Assembly (NCBI RefSeq): GCF_003858645.1
Contig: NZ_RQJP01000001.1
Span: forward strand, 744,001-808,000
DNA: 64,000 nucleotides
Direction: 5' to 3'
DNA from: Larkinella knui
GTDB taxonomy: Bacteria > Bacteroidota > Bacteroidia > Cytophagales > Spirosomataceae
The position numbers were made by a program, and so were the translations under genes. A model generated the notes under the pieces. It did no database searches. It was given only the letters and a program-made list of their open reading frames with translations, and was not told the DNA's origin. Below are positions 17,153-26,544 of the stretch, one piece after another. Position 1 is the first letter of the stretch, and each line of letters begins with the position of its first letter.

Positions 17153-17859
17153 TGCTGGAAAATTTTCTGGGAAAAGTCGAAAAAATGAAGATTCAGGCGT
17201 ATTCCGACCCTGAATTTACGCGCCGGGAAGGTGAACCGCTGACCGTCCAGCTCAATCCTGATGGCTACACCCGGCAGTTGCAGATTCAGTATTGCGACAC
17301 GCAGCCCGCCGGTTCGGTGGGCTCGGATCTGGGTTTTGTGAAGGTGAGTCCGCCCGAAATGTGGTTTGAATTTCTGTTCGACAGCACCGGTGTTCTTCAG
17401 GACGGGTCGCTGCTGCCGACGGCTCTCGATCCTTTTTCGAGCCCGAAAGATGTGGTGGCAAAAGTAGAAGAATTTATTTCGGGCATCGTGTACGACGGCA
17501 CCATTCACCGCAGCAAATACCTCGAACTCCTGTGGGGAACGCTGCATTTTACCTGCGTACTGACCGCACTCGATCTGGAATACAAGCTTTTTCGACCCGA
17601 TGGAAAACCGATTCGGGTGCTGGCGAAAGCGACTTTTAAAGAGTTCAAATCCCGAAGGTTACGAACCGCCGAAGCCAATCGCCAGTCCCCCGACATCACG
17701 CACCGCAAAGACCTGAAATCGAATGACCGCCTGTCGCTGCTGGCCCAGGAGGTCTACACCACCGACCGGTATTACATCGACGTGGCCCGCGCCAACGACC
17801 TGACCGGTTTTCGGCGCATCCGGGCGGGTACGGCCCTGTATTTTCCGCCGTTGAAATAA
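17152..17859 (+). CDS. eCIS tube-spike adaptor with LysM-like end (Pvc7-like)
   Basis: A 235-residue protein. Residues about 10-165 match the CIS tube protein N-terminal domain (KMKIQAYSDPEFTRREGEPLTVQLNPDGYTRQLQIQY, EMWFEFLFDSTG, LLWGTLHFTCVLTALDLEYKLF). Residues about 185-235 resemble a LysM-type module (DRLSLLAQEVYTTDRYYIDVARANDLTGFRRIRAGTALYFPP). In PVC and AFP this protein joins the tube to the VgrG-like spike, as gp53-like proteins do in phage. It is coupled by a TGATG overlap to the DUF5908 gene and followed 31 bases later by the spike gene. Confidence 0.9.
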   Translation: MLENFLGKVEKMKIQAYSDPEFTRREGEPLTVQLNPDGYTRQLQIQYCDTQPAGSVGSDLGFVKVSPPEMWFEFLFDSTGVLQDGSLLPTALDPFSSPKDVVAKVEEFISGIVYDGTIHRSKYLELLWGTLHFTCVLTALDLEYKLFRPDGKPIRVLAKATFKEFKSRRLRTAEANRQSPDITHRKDLKSNDRLSLLAQEVYTTDRYYIDVARANDLTGFRRIRAGTALYFPPLK

Positions 17860-17890
17860 CGATTCCGATCCTATAATCCCCTTTCTGCGT

Positions 17891-19603
17891 ATGGTTCCGC
17901 CGATTGTTGCGCCTGATGCCGATGTAATTACCTTTTCGGTCAAAATCAATGACCGCGAGTTGGGTGACGACTATCCGATTCTGGGCATTCGCGTTCGCAA
18001 GGAACTGAACCGCATCGCATCGGCCCGGCTGCATTTGCTGGAAACCGACGTTGCGGCAGCCGCTTTCACGACCGACGACCCCGCCGTTTTTCGACCCGGC
18101 CAGCCGGTTGAGATTTTGATGGGCTACCATGGCGAAACGCAGACGGTTTTTAAGGGAATTATCGTCCAGAATCAGAACGATGCGGAAGAGGAAACCGAAA
18201 CCGGTCTGATTCTGGAATGCCGCGACCAGGCTTTCCGGATGACCGCTCCGCTCCAGAGCCGTCATTTTAACGACCTGACCGATACCGATCTGGCCGAGCA
18301 GTTGCTCGCCGGGAACGAGCTTCGTGATACGGAAATCGAAGCATCGAGCCTGATGCACGCGGAGATTACCCAGCACAATCAGAGCGATTGGGACTTTGTC
18401 GTTTCCCGCCTGGATGCCATCGGGTACAGTTGCCTGACCAATGACAACCGGCTTATTGCCAGACCATTGCCGACTGCGCTTCCGGACAGCGCCGTGGTAG
18501 CGACCTTTACGTACGGCGAAAATCTGATCGCGTTCAGCAGCGAAACCGACGCGCGCACCCAACCCAACGGCGTGACGGTGGCATCCTGGGATCCGCAGAA
18601 TCAGGAGGTGCAGGAAACCGAGGCCAGCGAACCGGCCCAAACCGGGCAGGGCGGTAACGTCGATGCCAGCGTGTTGAGCAACGCATCGGGCAATCGGCCG
18701 TTGCACATTTCGTATCCGGGGCGGCTCACGCGTCAGGAACAGCAGGCATTGGCCGATGCGCGATTGCTCAAAAGCCGCCTGTCGCGGGTTCGGGGACGGC
18801 TGAAAACCACCGGTACGACAACCGTGTTGCCGGGCCAGATCATCCGCATTGAACGGATCGGCGGTCGGTTTGACGGCAACCACCTGGTTTCGGCGGTCGA
18901 GCAGGAATTTGAGAATGGCGGCTGGGTTACCATCATCCGGTTTGGGTTGCCATCCGAACAGTTTTTTGCCGAGACGATCCAGCCCCAGAGTCCCACGGCC
19001 GCCGTCGGCGCCTTGTCGGCCACGCCCGGCCTGCAGATCGGGGTGGTGACCCAGATCGACAACGATCCGCAGGGGGAGTTTCGGGTCAAAGTGCGGTTGC
19101 CCCTGATCGATGCTGCCGGGGAAGGCATCTGGACCCGGGTGGCTACGCTCGATGCCGGTAATGGCCGGGGAACGTTTTTTTACCCCGAAATCGATGACGA
19201 AGTCATCATTGGTTTTATCAGCAATGACCTGCGCAATCCGGTTTTGATGGGCATGTTGCACAGCAGCGCCAAACCGGCACCCTTGACACCCGCGGCCCAA
19301 AACCCGGAAAAAGGCTATGTTTCGCGGGAGGGGATGAAGGTGGTTTTTAACGATGACCAGAAGTCCGTCACGATCCTGACGCCCGGCGGTAATACCCTGA
19401 TGGTTAGTGATAACGATCGGAAAGTGCAGGTTGAAGATCAGTCTGGTAACACGATTGTGCTGGATGGCGGGGGCGTCACGATCCAGAGTACTTCCCGGGT
19501 TACCATCAAAGCCAGCGGAAACCTTTCCATCGAAGGAACCCAGATTTCCATTCAGGCAACCGGCGTTCTGGAATTGAAAGGTGCCCTCGTTCAAATTAAC
19601 TGA
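17891..19603 (+). CDS. eCIS central spike protein (VgrG-like, Pvc8)
   Basis: A 570-residue spike. Residues about 10-330 form the gp27-like base (DFVVSRLDAIGYSCLTNDNRLIARPL). Residues about 392-470 form the gp5 OB fold (LQIGVVTQIDNDPQGEFRVKVRLPLID, WTRVATLDAGNGRGTFFYPEIDDEVIIGF). The end is a short beta-helix needle built from regular repeats (GGGVTIQSTSRVTIKASGNLSIEG) that stops at VQIN without any extra effector domain. It pierces the target when the sheath contracts. No separate PAAR tip gene (Pvc10) is present after it, so the needle may be blunt or capped by another protein. Two bases separate it from the gp25 gene. Confidence 0.94.
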   Translation: MVPPIVAPDADVITFSVKINDRELGDDYPILGIRVRKELNRIASARLHLLETDVAAAAFTTDDPAVFRPGQPVEILMGYHGETQTVFKGIIVQNQNDAEEETETGLILECRDQAFRMTAPLQSRHFNDLTDTDLAEQLLAGNELRDTEIEASSLMHAEITQHNQSDWDFVVSRLDAIGYSCLTNDNRLIARPLPTALPDSAVVATFTYGENLIAFSSETDARTQPNGVTVASWDPQNQEVQETEASEPAQTGQGGNVDASVLSNASGNRPLHISYPGRLTRQEQQALADARLLKSRLSRVRGRLKTTGTTTVLPGQIIRIERIGGRFDGNHLVSAVEQEFENGGWVTIIRFGLPSEQFFAETIQPQSPTAAVGALSATPGLQIGVVTQIDNDPQGEFRVKVRLPLIDAAGEGIWTRVATLDAGNGRGTFFYPEIDDEVIIGFISNDLRNPVLMGMLHSSAKPAPLTPAAQNPEKGYVSREGMKVVFNDDQKSVTILTPGGNTLMVSDNDRKVQVEDQSGNTIVLDGGGVTIQSTSRVTIKASGNLSIEGTQISIQATGVLELKGALVQIN

Positions 19604-19605
19604 AG

Positions 19606-20019
19606 ATGATAAATCGCTCTTTTTTAGGAACCGGCTGGCGTTTTCCGCCCACGTTTGACCAGCATTCAGGTACGGTTGAGGTGGTGTCGGATGAGGCTGC
19701 CATCCAAACCAGTCTGCATATATTGCTCAGTACGCGCCTGGGCGAACGGGTGATGCGGGCCGATTACGGCTCCAATCTGGACGAAGTCCTGTTTGAGCCG
19801 CTGACGACGACGTTTCTGACTTACCTCCGCGACCGCGTCCGAACGGCCATTCTGTACCACGAGCCCCGCATCGACCTGATCGATCTGGACGTGCAGCAAC
19901 CTGACCGCACGGCCGGGCTGGTCCAGATCACGGTTGGCTACCGGATCCGGGCGACCAACACCCGCCTGAATTTCGTCTATCCGTTCTACCTCAACGAAGG
20001 AACCAATCTGACACCCTGA
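19606..20019 (+). CDS. eCIS baseplate wedge protein (gp25/GPW family, Pvc9)
   Basis: A 137-residue gp25-like protein with the family sequence IQTSLHILLSTRLGERVMRADYGSNLDEVLFEPL, including the conserved GxRxMxxxxG core, and a C-terminal YRIRATNTRLNFVYPF. gp25 proteins staple the baseplate wedge to the first sheath ring and start sheath polymerisation. The stop codon overlaps the start of the next baseplate gene as TGATG at 20017-20021, so the two are probably made in fixed ratio. Confidence 0.94.
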   Translation: MINRSFLGTGWRFPPTFDQHSGTVEVVSDEAAIQTSLHILLSTRLGERVMRADYGSNLDEVLFEPLTTTFLTYLRDRVRTAILYHEPRIDLIDLDVQQPDRTAGLVQITVGYRIRATNTRLNFVYPFYLNEGTNLTP

Positions 20020-23000
20020 TGCCGCCCATTCGCCGAAATAGCCATCCGCTGCAACGTTCGGGCGTAAGCCAGACGCAACGTCTGTTGAAAGCTCTGACGC
20101 CCGACTTTGTGCGGGTCGATGAACGGTCAACGGCCGATCTGCTGCTGTTTGCCAAAGAATATGGACGGTATCTGACCTATTATAATCGGGCCGATCAACC
20201 GAGCGGCACCTGGCAGCCGTTCATGCAGTGGGATGTTTCGGCCATTCTGGCGACCCTGGCAAACACGAACGGAATCGCTTACCGGAAAGTAGTGGAAGAA
20301 GCGATTCTGGCAAAGGTCCGAAACCAAACTCCGCAGCTTTCGGATGATCTCGTCAAACAACATTTCTTCCAGCTGTTCGCGTTTCTGTTTACCCTGACGC
20401 AACGGCTCGATGACCAATACCGCCAGCTACCGACTGATCTGGTGTTCCGGGAGTATCTTGGAGGGGTTATTACCGGTAGCCTGCAGGAACCGTTCAAAAA
20501 GCTAAAAGCGTACTATGATTGGTGTCAGCACGATACCCTGCTACTGCCGGGGTTGGCTTTAGCGACCTCGCTGGAGTTGCTGAATCCCGAAGCGGCTCTT
20601 GGCCAATTAAGCCCCATCTGGACTGACGGAGCCGACGCGGTGGTCCCGGTTTTGGTTGGAACAGGCGTTGAGAAACTGCGGAATCTGGCATCGCATACCC
20701 TCTTTGTGGCCCAGATCAATTCGTTTTTCCGGACACTGGCGCAGGTTTCGGTGCAGGCCGGTCGTTCGCTTGAAATGACACTCGATCAGTGGCCGACCCA
20801 CACGCCCCATTATGCGCTTTTTCTGACGTTTCTGAAGCTGTTTCGGTATAGCCAAGCACAGTTAAATACGTTTACGGCCCGCCATCTGGATTTTTATTAC
20901 AACCAGGTGCTCCGCCTGCCGCACCGACCGGCCCAACCGGATGCGGTTTATTTGACGTTTGAACTGGCAAAACAGGTTGAAACCCATGTGCTGAACCGGC
21001 ATACGGTTTTTAAGGCCGGGAAGAATGCCGACGGGCAGGAGTTGTTTTACCGGACAACCAGCGATGTGGTGCTGAATCAGGCGGTAATCAAGGAACTGAA
21101 AGCCGTTTACGTTGACAATACCCCGACTGAAAAAGCCGTCTATGCCTCCCCAATAGCTAATTCGGCGGACGGGAAGGGTGGCAAATTGCTTCCCGGCCAG
21201 GCCTGGCCAACCTTCGGAAATACCAGCCGCGACCGGGCGGAAATTGGCTTTGCCGTAGCTTCCAGCCAACTCTATTGTCAGGGTGGAGAGCGGGCCCTGA
21301 CGATTCAGTTCTCGGACAATGCCGGATTAATCGACATCGACTTTGGTCTGTTTGACATTTTACTGACCACCGACAAAGGCTGGTGGTCAGTTCCTTCGGC
21401 AAAAATTATCCAGGGGCGAAGTTATACCGGAGGGGTCATTCTTAAACTGGACGGCAACGATCCCGCCATTGTTTCTTTTAACGCTAAACTGCACAACGGG
21501 ACGTTCAAAACCGCCTTTCCCATTGCCCGATTCGTCTGTAAAGAACCCATGCAGCCGCAGAGCCTGTTCGGTCTGCGCTTCACTACAATTGTGATTTATG
21601 CCAACGTGACCGGCCTGAAGAAATTTTCCCTCAGCAACGATTTCGGCCCCCTCGACGCTGCCAAGCCGTTTCAGCCGTTCGGCGGAATTCCGAAAGTGGG
21701 GGCGGGGTTTGTGGTCGGTAGTCAGGAGCTGTTTCAGAAAAGCAGTAATATGGACATTGGCGGGGCTTACCTAACGAACGAGTGGGACCTGTCCGATCAG
21801 CCAGAACTCAAGACCGAATTTATCAAAGTCAGTTATCTGAATGGGGGGCAATGGGTGAAGCACCCCGTTGAGGGTGAACGAAAATCGAAAGGCAATCCGA
21901 TTGAATTTAGAAACCCCTTTCCGATAGAACCCGATTTTTCGGCGGATACGCCGTTGACCACCACGGCTAACCGGGGCTTTGTCCGGTTTGAAACCACCGA
22001 CGATTTTGGACATGGCACCTACCCGCAACAGTTGGTCGCAGCCGCCCTTGCCAACCCGGCTCATCTGCCGGCGGCACCGTATGTACCCACCATCAAGTCC
22101 TTGTCACTCAATTATATTTTTGCGAAAACGTATGATTTTAGTACCGCCACGGACGGGGCGGAATGCCAGTTTTTTCACCTGACTCCGTTCGGGACAAGCC
22201 GGCCAAAACCGGCACCGACGGTGTCCCTGATGCCGCAATTTTCGGATGAGGGGGAATTGTATATCGGGATCGAAAACCTACGACCGGCGCAGTCGTTGCT
22301 GGTGCAACTGGCCGAAGGCAGCGCCGACCCGGCTCTGAACCGCACGGAGGTGGCGTGGAGCTTTCTGACGAACGAAGGCTGGCAGCCGTTCGCGCGCCCG
22401 GATTTGTACGACGGAACCGACGATCTGACGCATTCCGGCCTGGTGCAATGCGTGGTTCGGGAAACCGCCACGACAGAATCCACGCTGCTGCCCGCCGGTT
22501 TGCACTGGCTGAAAATTTCGGTGCCCCAACGACGCGGAGCGGTTTGTCAGGTGGTCGGTATTCACCCCCAGGCTGTGCGGGCGGTATTGAGCGATCACCT
22601 GAATCAGAACGTGGTGTACCAGCAACCGGTACCCGCTAAAACCATCGGCAAGGCGGTGATTTCGGACCCGGCCCTGAAAAAAATTGACCAGCCTTATGAT
22701 TCGTTTGGCGGGCGGGCGGTCGAGTCGGATGACCGGTATTCCGCCCGCGTCAGCGAGCGGCTGCGGCATAAACAACGCGGCATCACCATCTGGGATTATG
22801 AACGGCTGGTTTTGGAACAGTTCCCGGGTATTTATAAAGTGAAATGCCTGAATCACAGCCGGATCGATAGCGATGTTGCGCCCGGTTATGTGTTGCTTGT
22901 GCCGTTGCGCGACACGCGCCGGCAAGCCGCTGCCGATCCTTTCCGGCCGGTGGTCGATCTGGCAACGCTCGACGCGATTCGAACGTATCTGAAGCGGTTT

Positions 23001-23414
23001 GTCTCGGCGCACACCCGGCTCGATGTCAAAAATGCCGTGTATGAGCAGGTGAAATTTACGTTCAACGTGAAGTTTTTCGATGATCCCCTGATCGATCCTG
23101 ATGTATACCGGAAAAAGCTTGATCAGAGCCTCCGGCAATTTCTGGCACCCTGGGCCTATGACGTTGGCCGGGATATTGAATTTGGTGGAAAAATTACGAA
23201 GTCCGTCGTTCTGAACTTTGTGGAAGAACAGCCGTACGTCGATTATCTGAGCTGTTTTCGGATGGATCATTACGTGGAAAATGTCCTCTACCAGCCGGAT
23301 GTCGAAGACGCCGAAGCCACCACCGCGCGTTCCGTGCTGACGTCGTTTGGCAACGGCGACCTGGGGCATACCGTAAACATCCTGACCACCGATTCTGAAC
23401 CTTGTGACTGCTGA
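20019..23414 (+). CDS. eCIS baseplate J-like protein (Pvc11-like)
   Basis: An 1131-residue protein corresponding to the large baseplate component Pvc11/Afp11 (gp6/J-like). Diagnostic stretches near the C-terminus are YDSFGGRAVESDDRYSARVSERLRHKQRGITIWDYERLVLEQFPGIYKVKCLNHS (about 895-950) and the following domain with PVVDLATLDAIRTYLKRFVSAHTRLDVKNAVYEQVKFTFNVKF. The N-terminal half is less conserved and specific to Bacteroidota versions, starting with a helical segment and DLLLFAKEYGRYLTYYN. It builds the wedges of the baseplate around the spike. Its stop overlaps the next start (TGATG at 23412-23416). Confidence 0.88.
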   Translation: MPPIRRNSHPLQRSGVSQTQRLLKALTPDFVRVDERSTADLLLFAKEYGRYLTYYNRADQPSGTWQPFMQWDVSAILATLANTNGIAYRKVVEEAILAKVRNQTPQLSDDLVKQHFFQLFAFLFTLTQRLDDQYRQLPTDLVFREYLGGVITGSLQEPFKKLKAYYDWCQHDTLLLPGLALATSLELLNPEAALGQLSPIWTDGADAVVPVLVGTGVEKLRNLASHTLFVAQINSFFRTLAQVSVQAGRSLEMTLDQWPTHTPHYALFLTFLKLFRYSQAQLNTFTARHLDFYYNQVLRLPHRPAQPDAVYLTFELAKQVETHVLNRHTVFKAGKNADGQELFYRTTSDVVLNQAVIKELKAVYVDNTPTEKAVYASPIANSADGKGGKLLPGQAWPTFGNTSRDRAEIGFAVASSQLYCQGGERALTIQFSDNAGLIDIDFGLFDILLTTDKGWWSVPSAKIIQGRSYTGGVILKLDGNDPAIVSFNAKLHNGTFKTAFPIARFVCKEPMQPQSLFGLRFTTIVIYANVTGLKKFSLSNDFGPLDAAKPFQPFGGIPKVGAGFVVGSQELFQKSSNMDIGGAYLTNEWDLSDQPELKTEFIKVSYLNGGQWVKHPVEGERKSKGNPIEFRNPFPIEPDFSADTPLTTTANRGFVRFETTDDFGHGTYPQQLVAAALANPAHLPAAPYVPTIKSLSLNYIFAKTYDFSTATDGAECQFFHLTPFGTSRPKPAPTVSLMPQFSDEGELYIGIENLRPAQSLLVQLAEGSADPALNRTEVAWSFLTNEGWQPFARPDLYDGTDDLTHSGLVQCVVRETATTESTLLPAGLHWLKISVPQRRGAVCQVVGIHPQAVRAVLSDHLNQNVVYQQPVPAKTIGKAVISDPALKKIDQPYDSFGGRAVESDDRYSARVSERLRHKQRGITIWDYERLVLEQFPGIYKVKCLNHSRIDSDVAPGYVLLVPLRDTRRQAAADPFRPVVDLATLDAIRTYLKRFVSAHTRLDVKNAVYEQVKFTFNVKFFDDPLIDPDVYRKKLDQSLRQFLAPWAYDVGRDIEFGGKITKSVVLNFVEEQPYVDYLSCFRMDHYVENVLYQPDVEDAEATTARSVLTSFGNGDLGHTVNILTTDSEPCDC

Positions 23415-26400
23415 TGGAACCCCACCTGACAATCGACAAAAACCGCCGGCTTCCTCCCGGTCAGGATTACGCGCTGCTCTATCAGGAAGGGTTGAAGCAC
23501 ATTGAAAACCTGGCCAGCCGGCTCTGGACGGATTACAACAGCCACGACCCCGGAATCACACTGCTGGAAACCCTGTGTTATGCCCTGACCGAACTCGGCT
23601 ACCGGACGGATTTCGACATCAAAGATCTGCTTGCTGAAGACAGTGACGGCACCATTCAGAACGCTACGTTTTTTACGCCCCGGCAAATTCTCACCTGCCG
23701 ACCCGTCAGCGAAAACGATTACCGAAAATTGGTAGTCGATATTCCGGGCGTCAGCAATGCGTGGCTTGTGTTCGATCAGGATGCGACCGATGCGGACGGG
23801 TTCCGGTTGCCCATACCGGGTGAGCAGCCGCTTTTTGCCGACTATCGCCTGGATTTACTCACTTTTGCGGATACCGGCAACCGGGTTTGGTTGCGGGGAT
23901 TGCAGAAAATTTTGCTGGATCTGGACGAAACCGACGCTTACGGCGATCTGAACTACGCCCAGATTTCCCATCAGGTCTTTGAAAAAAATACCGACCCGGC
24001 TTTTGATCTCTACGGCGTTACGTTTGAGCTGCGGCCCCCTTTCCGCAACTGGCAGGAAGCCGAACCCTTTCTGGCTTTGCTGGATACACTAACGGCGGAG
24101 TCGGCGGGGCTTGCGGTGGAGGCCCCGAGTCAGCCCGATCCGCGGTCGCTGCGCTGGAAACTGGTCCTGAAAAAAGCGGGAACAACCGATGCATTTCCGC
24201 TGGAAGTCGCGGTCGCCAGCCGACCGTCATCCGATTTTCGGGTGACGACGGAAAAAATCGAAACGTACTTTTCGCCCGCTCAGGTTGCTGCGTTGGTAAA
24301 GCAACTAGTCGAAAAACTGGACAAAGCCCGTTCGATTGTGCAGCAGGTGATGTTGACCCTGCACGACAACCGCAACCTCGGTGAAGACTGGCTGTGCGTC
24401 GAGCCAGTTGAAACACGTGACGTGGGTATCTGTGCGGACGTCGACCTCCGGCCGGATGCCGATCCGGAGCGCGTTCTGGCCGAAATGTACGTTCAGATTC
24501 AGAATTATCTCAATCCCGCCCTGTCGTTTTATACCCTGGCCGAACTCCTGGATCGGGGCCAGACAACGGCCGAAATTTTTGAAGGGCCCGTGCTGAAACA
24601 CGGTTTTCTGGATGCTGGTGAATTGCAGAACGCCCAACTCCGGCGCGAAATCCGCACCTCCGACCTGATCAATCTGCTCATGGATGTCGACGGCGTTCTG
24701 GCCGTCAAAACCGTTCGGCTGACGCTTTACGGAACCGACGGAAAACCGGATGCCGGGCAAAAAAACCAGCGCTGGTGTTTGCATGTCCCGCAAAATACCA
24801 AGCCAGTTTTTAGCCCCGCCAAATCGAAACTGCTGTTTTTTAAGGACAGAATTCCGTTTACGATTACCAATTCCGCCCGTTTGCAAGAGGTTGACGACAC
24901 CCTGCGGATGCTCCAGGCGATCCGTCGGCGCAGCAAACTCAACGGCCATACCGACGACCTGCCGGTGCCGAAAGGTCGGTTTCGGGATCTGGCGGAGTAT
25001 TATTCTGTGCAGTATGAACTGCCCCAAACCTACGGCATTGGCGAAGCGGGGTTGCCGAATGGTGCGTCGCCCGAACGGAAAGCGCAGGCCAAACAACTCA
25101 AAGCGTATCTGCTGTTTTTTGATCAACTCCTGGCCGACTTTTTTCAGCAGCTGACCCACTCCCGGCACTTGCTTTCCACCCGAAACCTGACCAGGACGTA
25201 TTTCAACCGGTTTCTGGACGACATCAAAGGGGTAGAACACGATGGGCTGACCGACGAACTGTACCAGAAAAATGGAGCTGGCGAGGTGTTGCTCGAAAAG
25301 GTGCTGGACTGGGATTCGGGTACAGCGGCCGACCAATGGAAGCCGCGGTGGAATCAGTTGGTGGAGCCGGAAGCCACGTTTTATGACCGCCGGCACCGGT
25401 TTCTCGATCATCTGCTGGCCCGGTTCTCCGAAAGTTTCAGCGATTATACGCTGATGCTTTATCAAATGAGCGTCGATGAGCGTGGTCAGGCGGACTACGC
25501 CAGGGTGGTGCCCGACCAATTGATCCGGGATAAAATTCAGTTTCTGGACGATTATGCCGTCGTGAGCAGCGAACGGGGCCGGGCGTTCAATTACGCGGCT
25601 ACCAATCCCCGGACGAACGGCATACCGGCAGCCAACCCAATCTGGGATACCCTCAACGTGTCGGGGCTGGAGAAACGGGCCGCCCGCTTGCTGGGTCTGG
25701 CCGATTATACCCGCCGAAACCTCGCGTGTCCGGCCCGGCTGCGGATGACTACCGACAAGGCGGGGTTTGCTATTCTGAACGAAAACGATGCCGTGCTGGC
25801 CGGTTTTGTGTTTGTCGATGGCATCCTGCCCGAAGCCCGGCCCTACACCGACCAGATGCCGTACTGGTTTACCAATCCGCAGCGCTATCGCCGTAAAAAG
25901 CAGGCCGACCGTTCATTTGCGCTCGAGCTGGTCGATGAAACCGGAACCGCCGTGGCCCGGACCACCTCCACGTTTGGTACCTGGCTGGAAGCTGACAAAG
26001 CACGCGACGCCCTGATTCGGGCGGTTGCCAATCAGGGCAAAAGCGAGGGAATGTACCTGATCGAACACCTATTGCTGCGGCCCCGAAACCAGCATTACCG
26101 CCTGATGCCGGTGTGTCTGGACGAAAACTGCGCGGACTGTTCCGACGACGATCCGTATTCGTTCCGGGCCACGGTGGTTTTGCCGGTCTGGCCGGCCCGG
26201 TTTCAGAACCGGTATTTTCGGCGGTATGCGGAACAGATCATCCGCTCGGAAGCTCCCGCCGGTTTGTCGCTCAAAATCTGCTGGGTTTCGAACGCATCCA
26301 TGCACCGGCTCGAAACGGTTTACCGGGCCTGGCTGACTCAGTTGCAGCTTGTAACGGAAACGCTTTGCCCGACAGCGGAGCGTCTGGAAGCCCTGCGCCC

Positions 26401-26533
26401 GTTCAACGACCAACTCATTGAAACCCTCGGCCAACTGCACAGCGAATACCCGGCTGGCCGGTTGCACGATTGCGAGGAGAGTCTTAGTGAAAATACAATG
26501 ATTCTGGGTAACAGTGTATTAGGAACTTTTTAA
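23414..26533 (+). CDS. eCIS baseplate protein (Pvc12-like)
   Basis: A 1039-residue protein. The N-terminal motif NSHDPGITLLETLCYALTELGYRTDFDIKDLL (about residues 41-72) is a strong marker of the second large baseplate protein of these clusters. A conserved C-terminal block follows the sequence EGMYLIEHLLLRPR, with a Cys-rich patch CLDENCADCSDDDPYSF at about 900 and then PVWPARFQNRYFRRYAEQIIRSEAPAG. The Cys patch could bind a metal or cross-link wedges, which is an inference. Gene order after Pvc11 and size both support Pvc12. It overlaps its upstream neighbour by one base and is followed by the fibre-position gene after 11 bases. Confidence 0.87.
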   Translation: MEPHLTIDKNRRLPPGQDYALLYQEGLKHIENLASRLWTDYNSHDPGITLLETLCYALTELGYRTDFDIKDLLAEDSDGTIQNATFFTPRQILTCRPVSENDYRKLVVDIPGVSNAWLVFDQDATDADGFRLPIPGEQPLFADYRLDLLTFADTGNRVWLRGLQKILLDLDETDAYGDLNYAQISHQVFEKNTDPAFDLYGVTFELRPPFRNWQEAEPFLALLDTLTAESAGLAVEAPSQPDPRSLRWKLVLKKAGTTDAFPLEVAVASRPSSDFRVTTEKIETYFSPAQVAALVKQLVEKLDKARSIVQQVMLTLHDNRNLGEDWLCVEPVETRDVGICADVDLRPDADPERVLAEMYVQIQNYLNPALSFYTLAELLDRGQTTAEIFEGPVLKHGFLDAGELQNAQLRREIRTSDLINLLMDVDGVLAVKTVRLTLYGTDGKPDAGQKNQRWCLHVPQNTKPVFSPAKSKLLFFKDRIPFTITNSARLQEVDDTLRMLQAIRRRSKLNGHTDDLPVPKGRFRDLAEYYSVQYELPQTYGIGEAGLPNGASPERKAQAKQLKAYLLFFDQLLADFFQQLTHSRHLLSTRNLTRTYFNRFLDDIKGVEHDGLTDELYQKNGAGEVLLEKVLDWDSGTAADQWKPRWNQLVEPEATFYDRRHRFLDHLLARFSESFSDYTLMLYQMSVDERGQADYARVVPDQLIRDKIQFLDDYAVVSSERGRAFNYAATNPRTNGIPAANPIWDTLNVSGLEKRAARLLGLADYTRRNLACPARLRMTTDKAGFAILNENDAVLAGFVFVDGILPEARPYTDQMPYWFTNPQRYRRKKQADRSFALELVDETGTAVARTTSTFGTWLEADKARDALIRAVANQGKSEGMYLIEHLLLRPRNQHYRLMPVCLDENCADCSDDDPYSFRATVVLPVWPARFQNRYFRRYAEQIIRSEAPAGLSLKICWVSNASMHRLETVYRAWLTQLQLVTETLCPTAERLEALRPFNDQLIETLGQLHSEYPAGRLHDCEESLSENTMILGNSVLGTF

Positions 26534-26544
26534 GCCCGTCAGCG

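Noticed and set aside
17696-19594. Minus-strand 632-codon frame opposite the spike gene
   Set aside because: The plus strand encodes a clear VgrG-like spike over the same span; the antisense product has no family features.
17891-19603. Type VI secretion system
   Set aside because: A VgrG-like spike and gp25 occur in both systems, but TssJLM-type membrane complex genes and ClpV are absent, and the ATPase is of the Pvc15 type.
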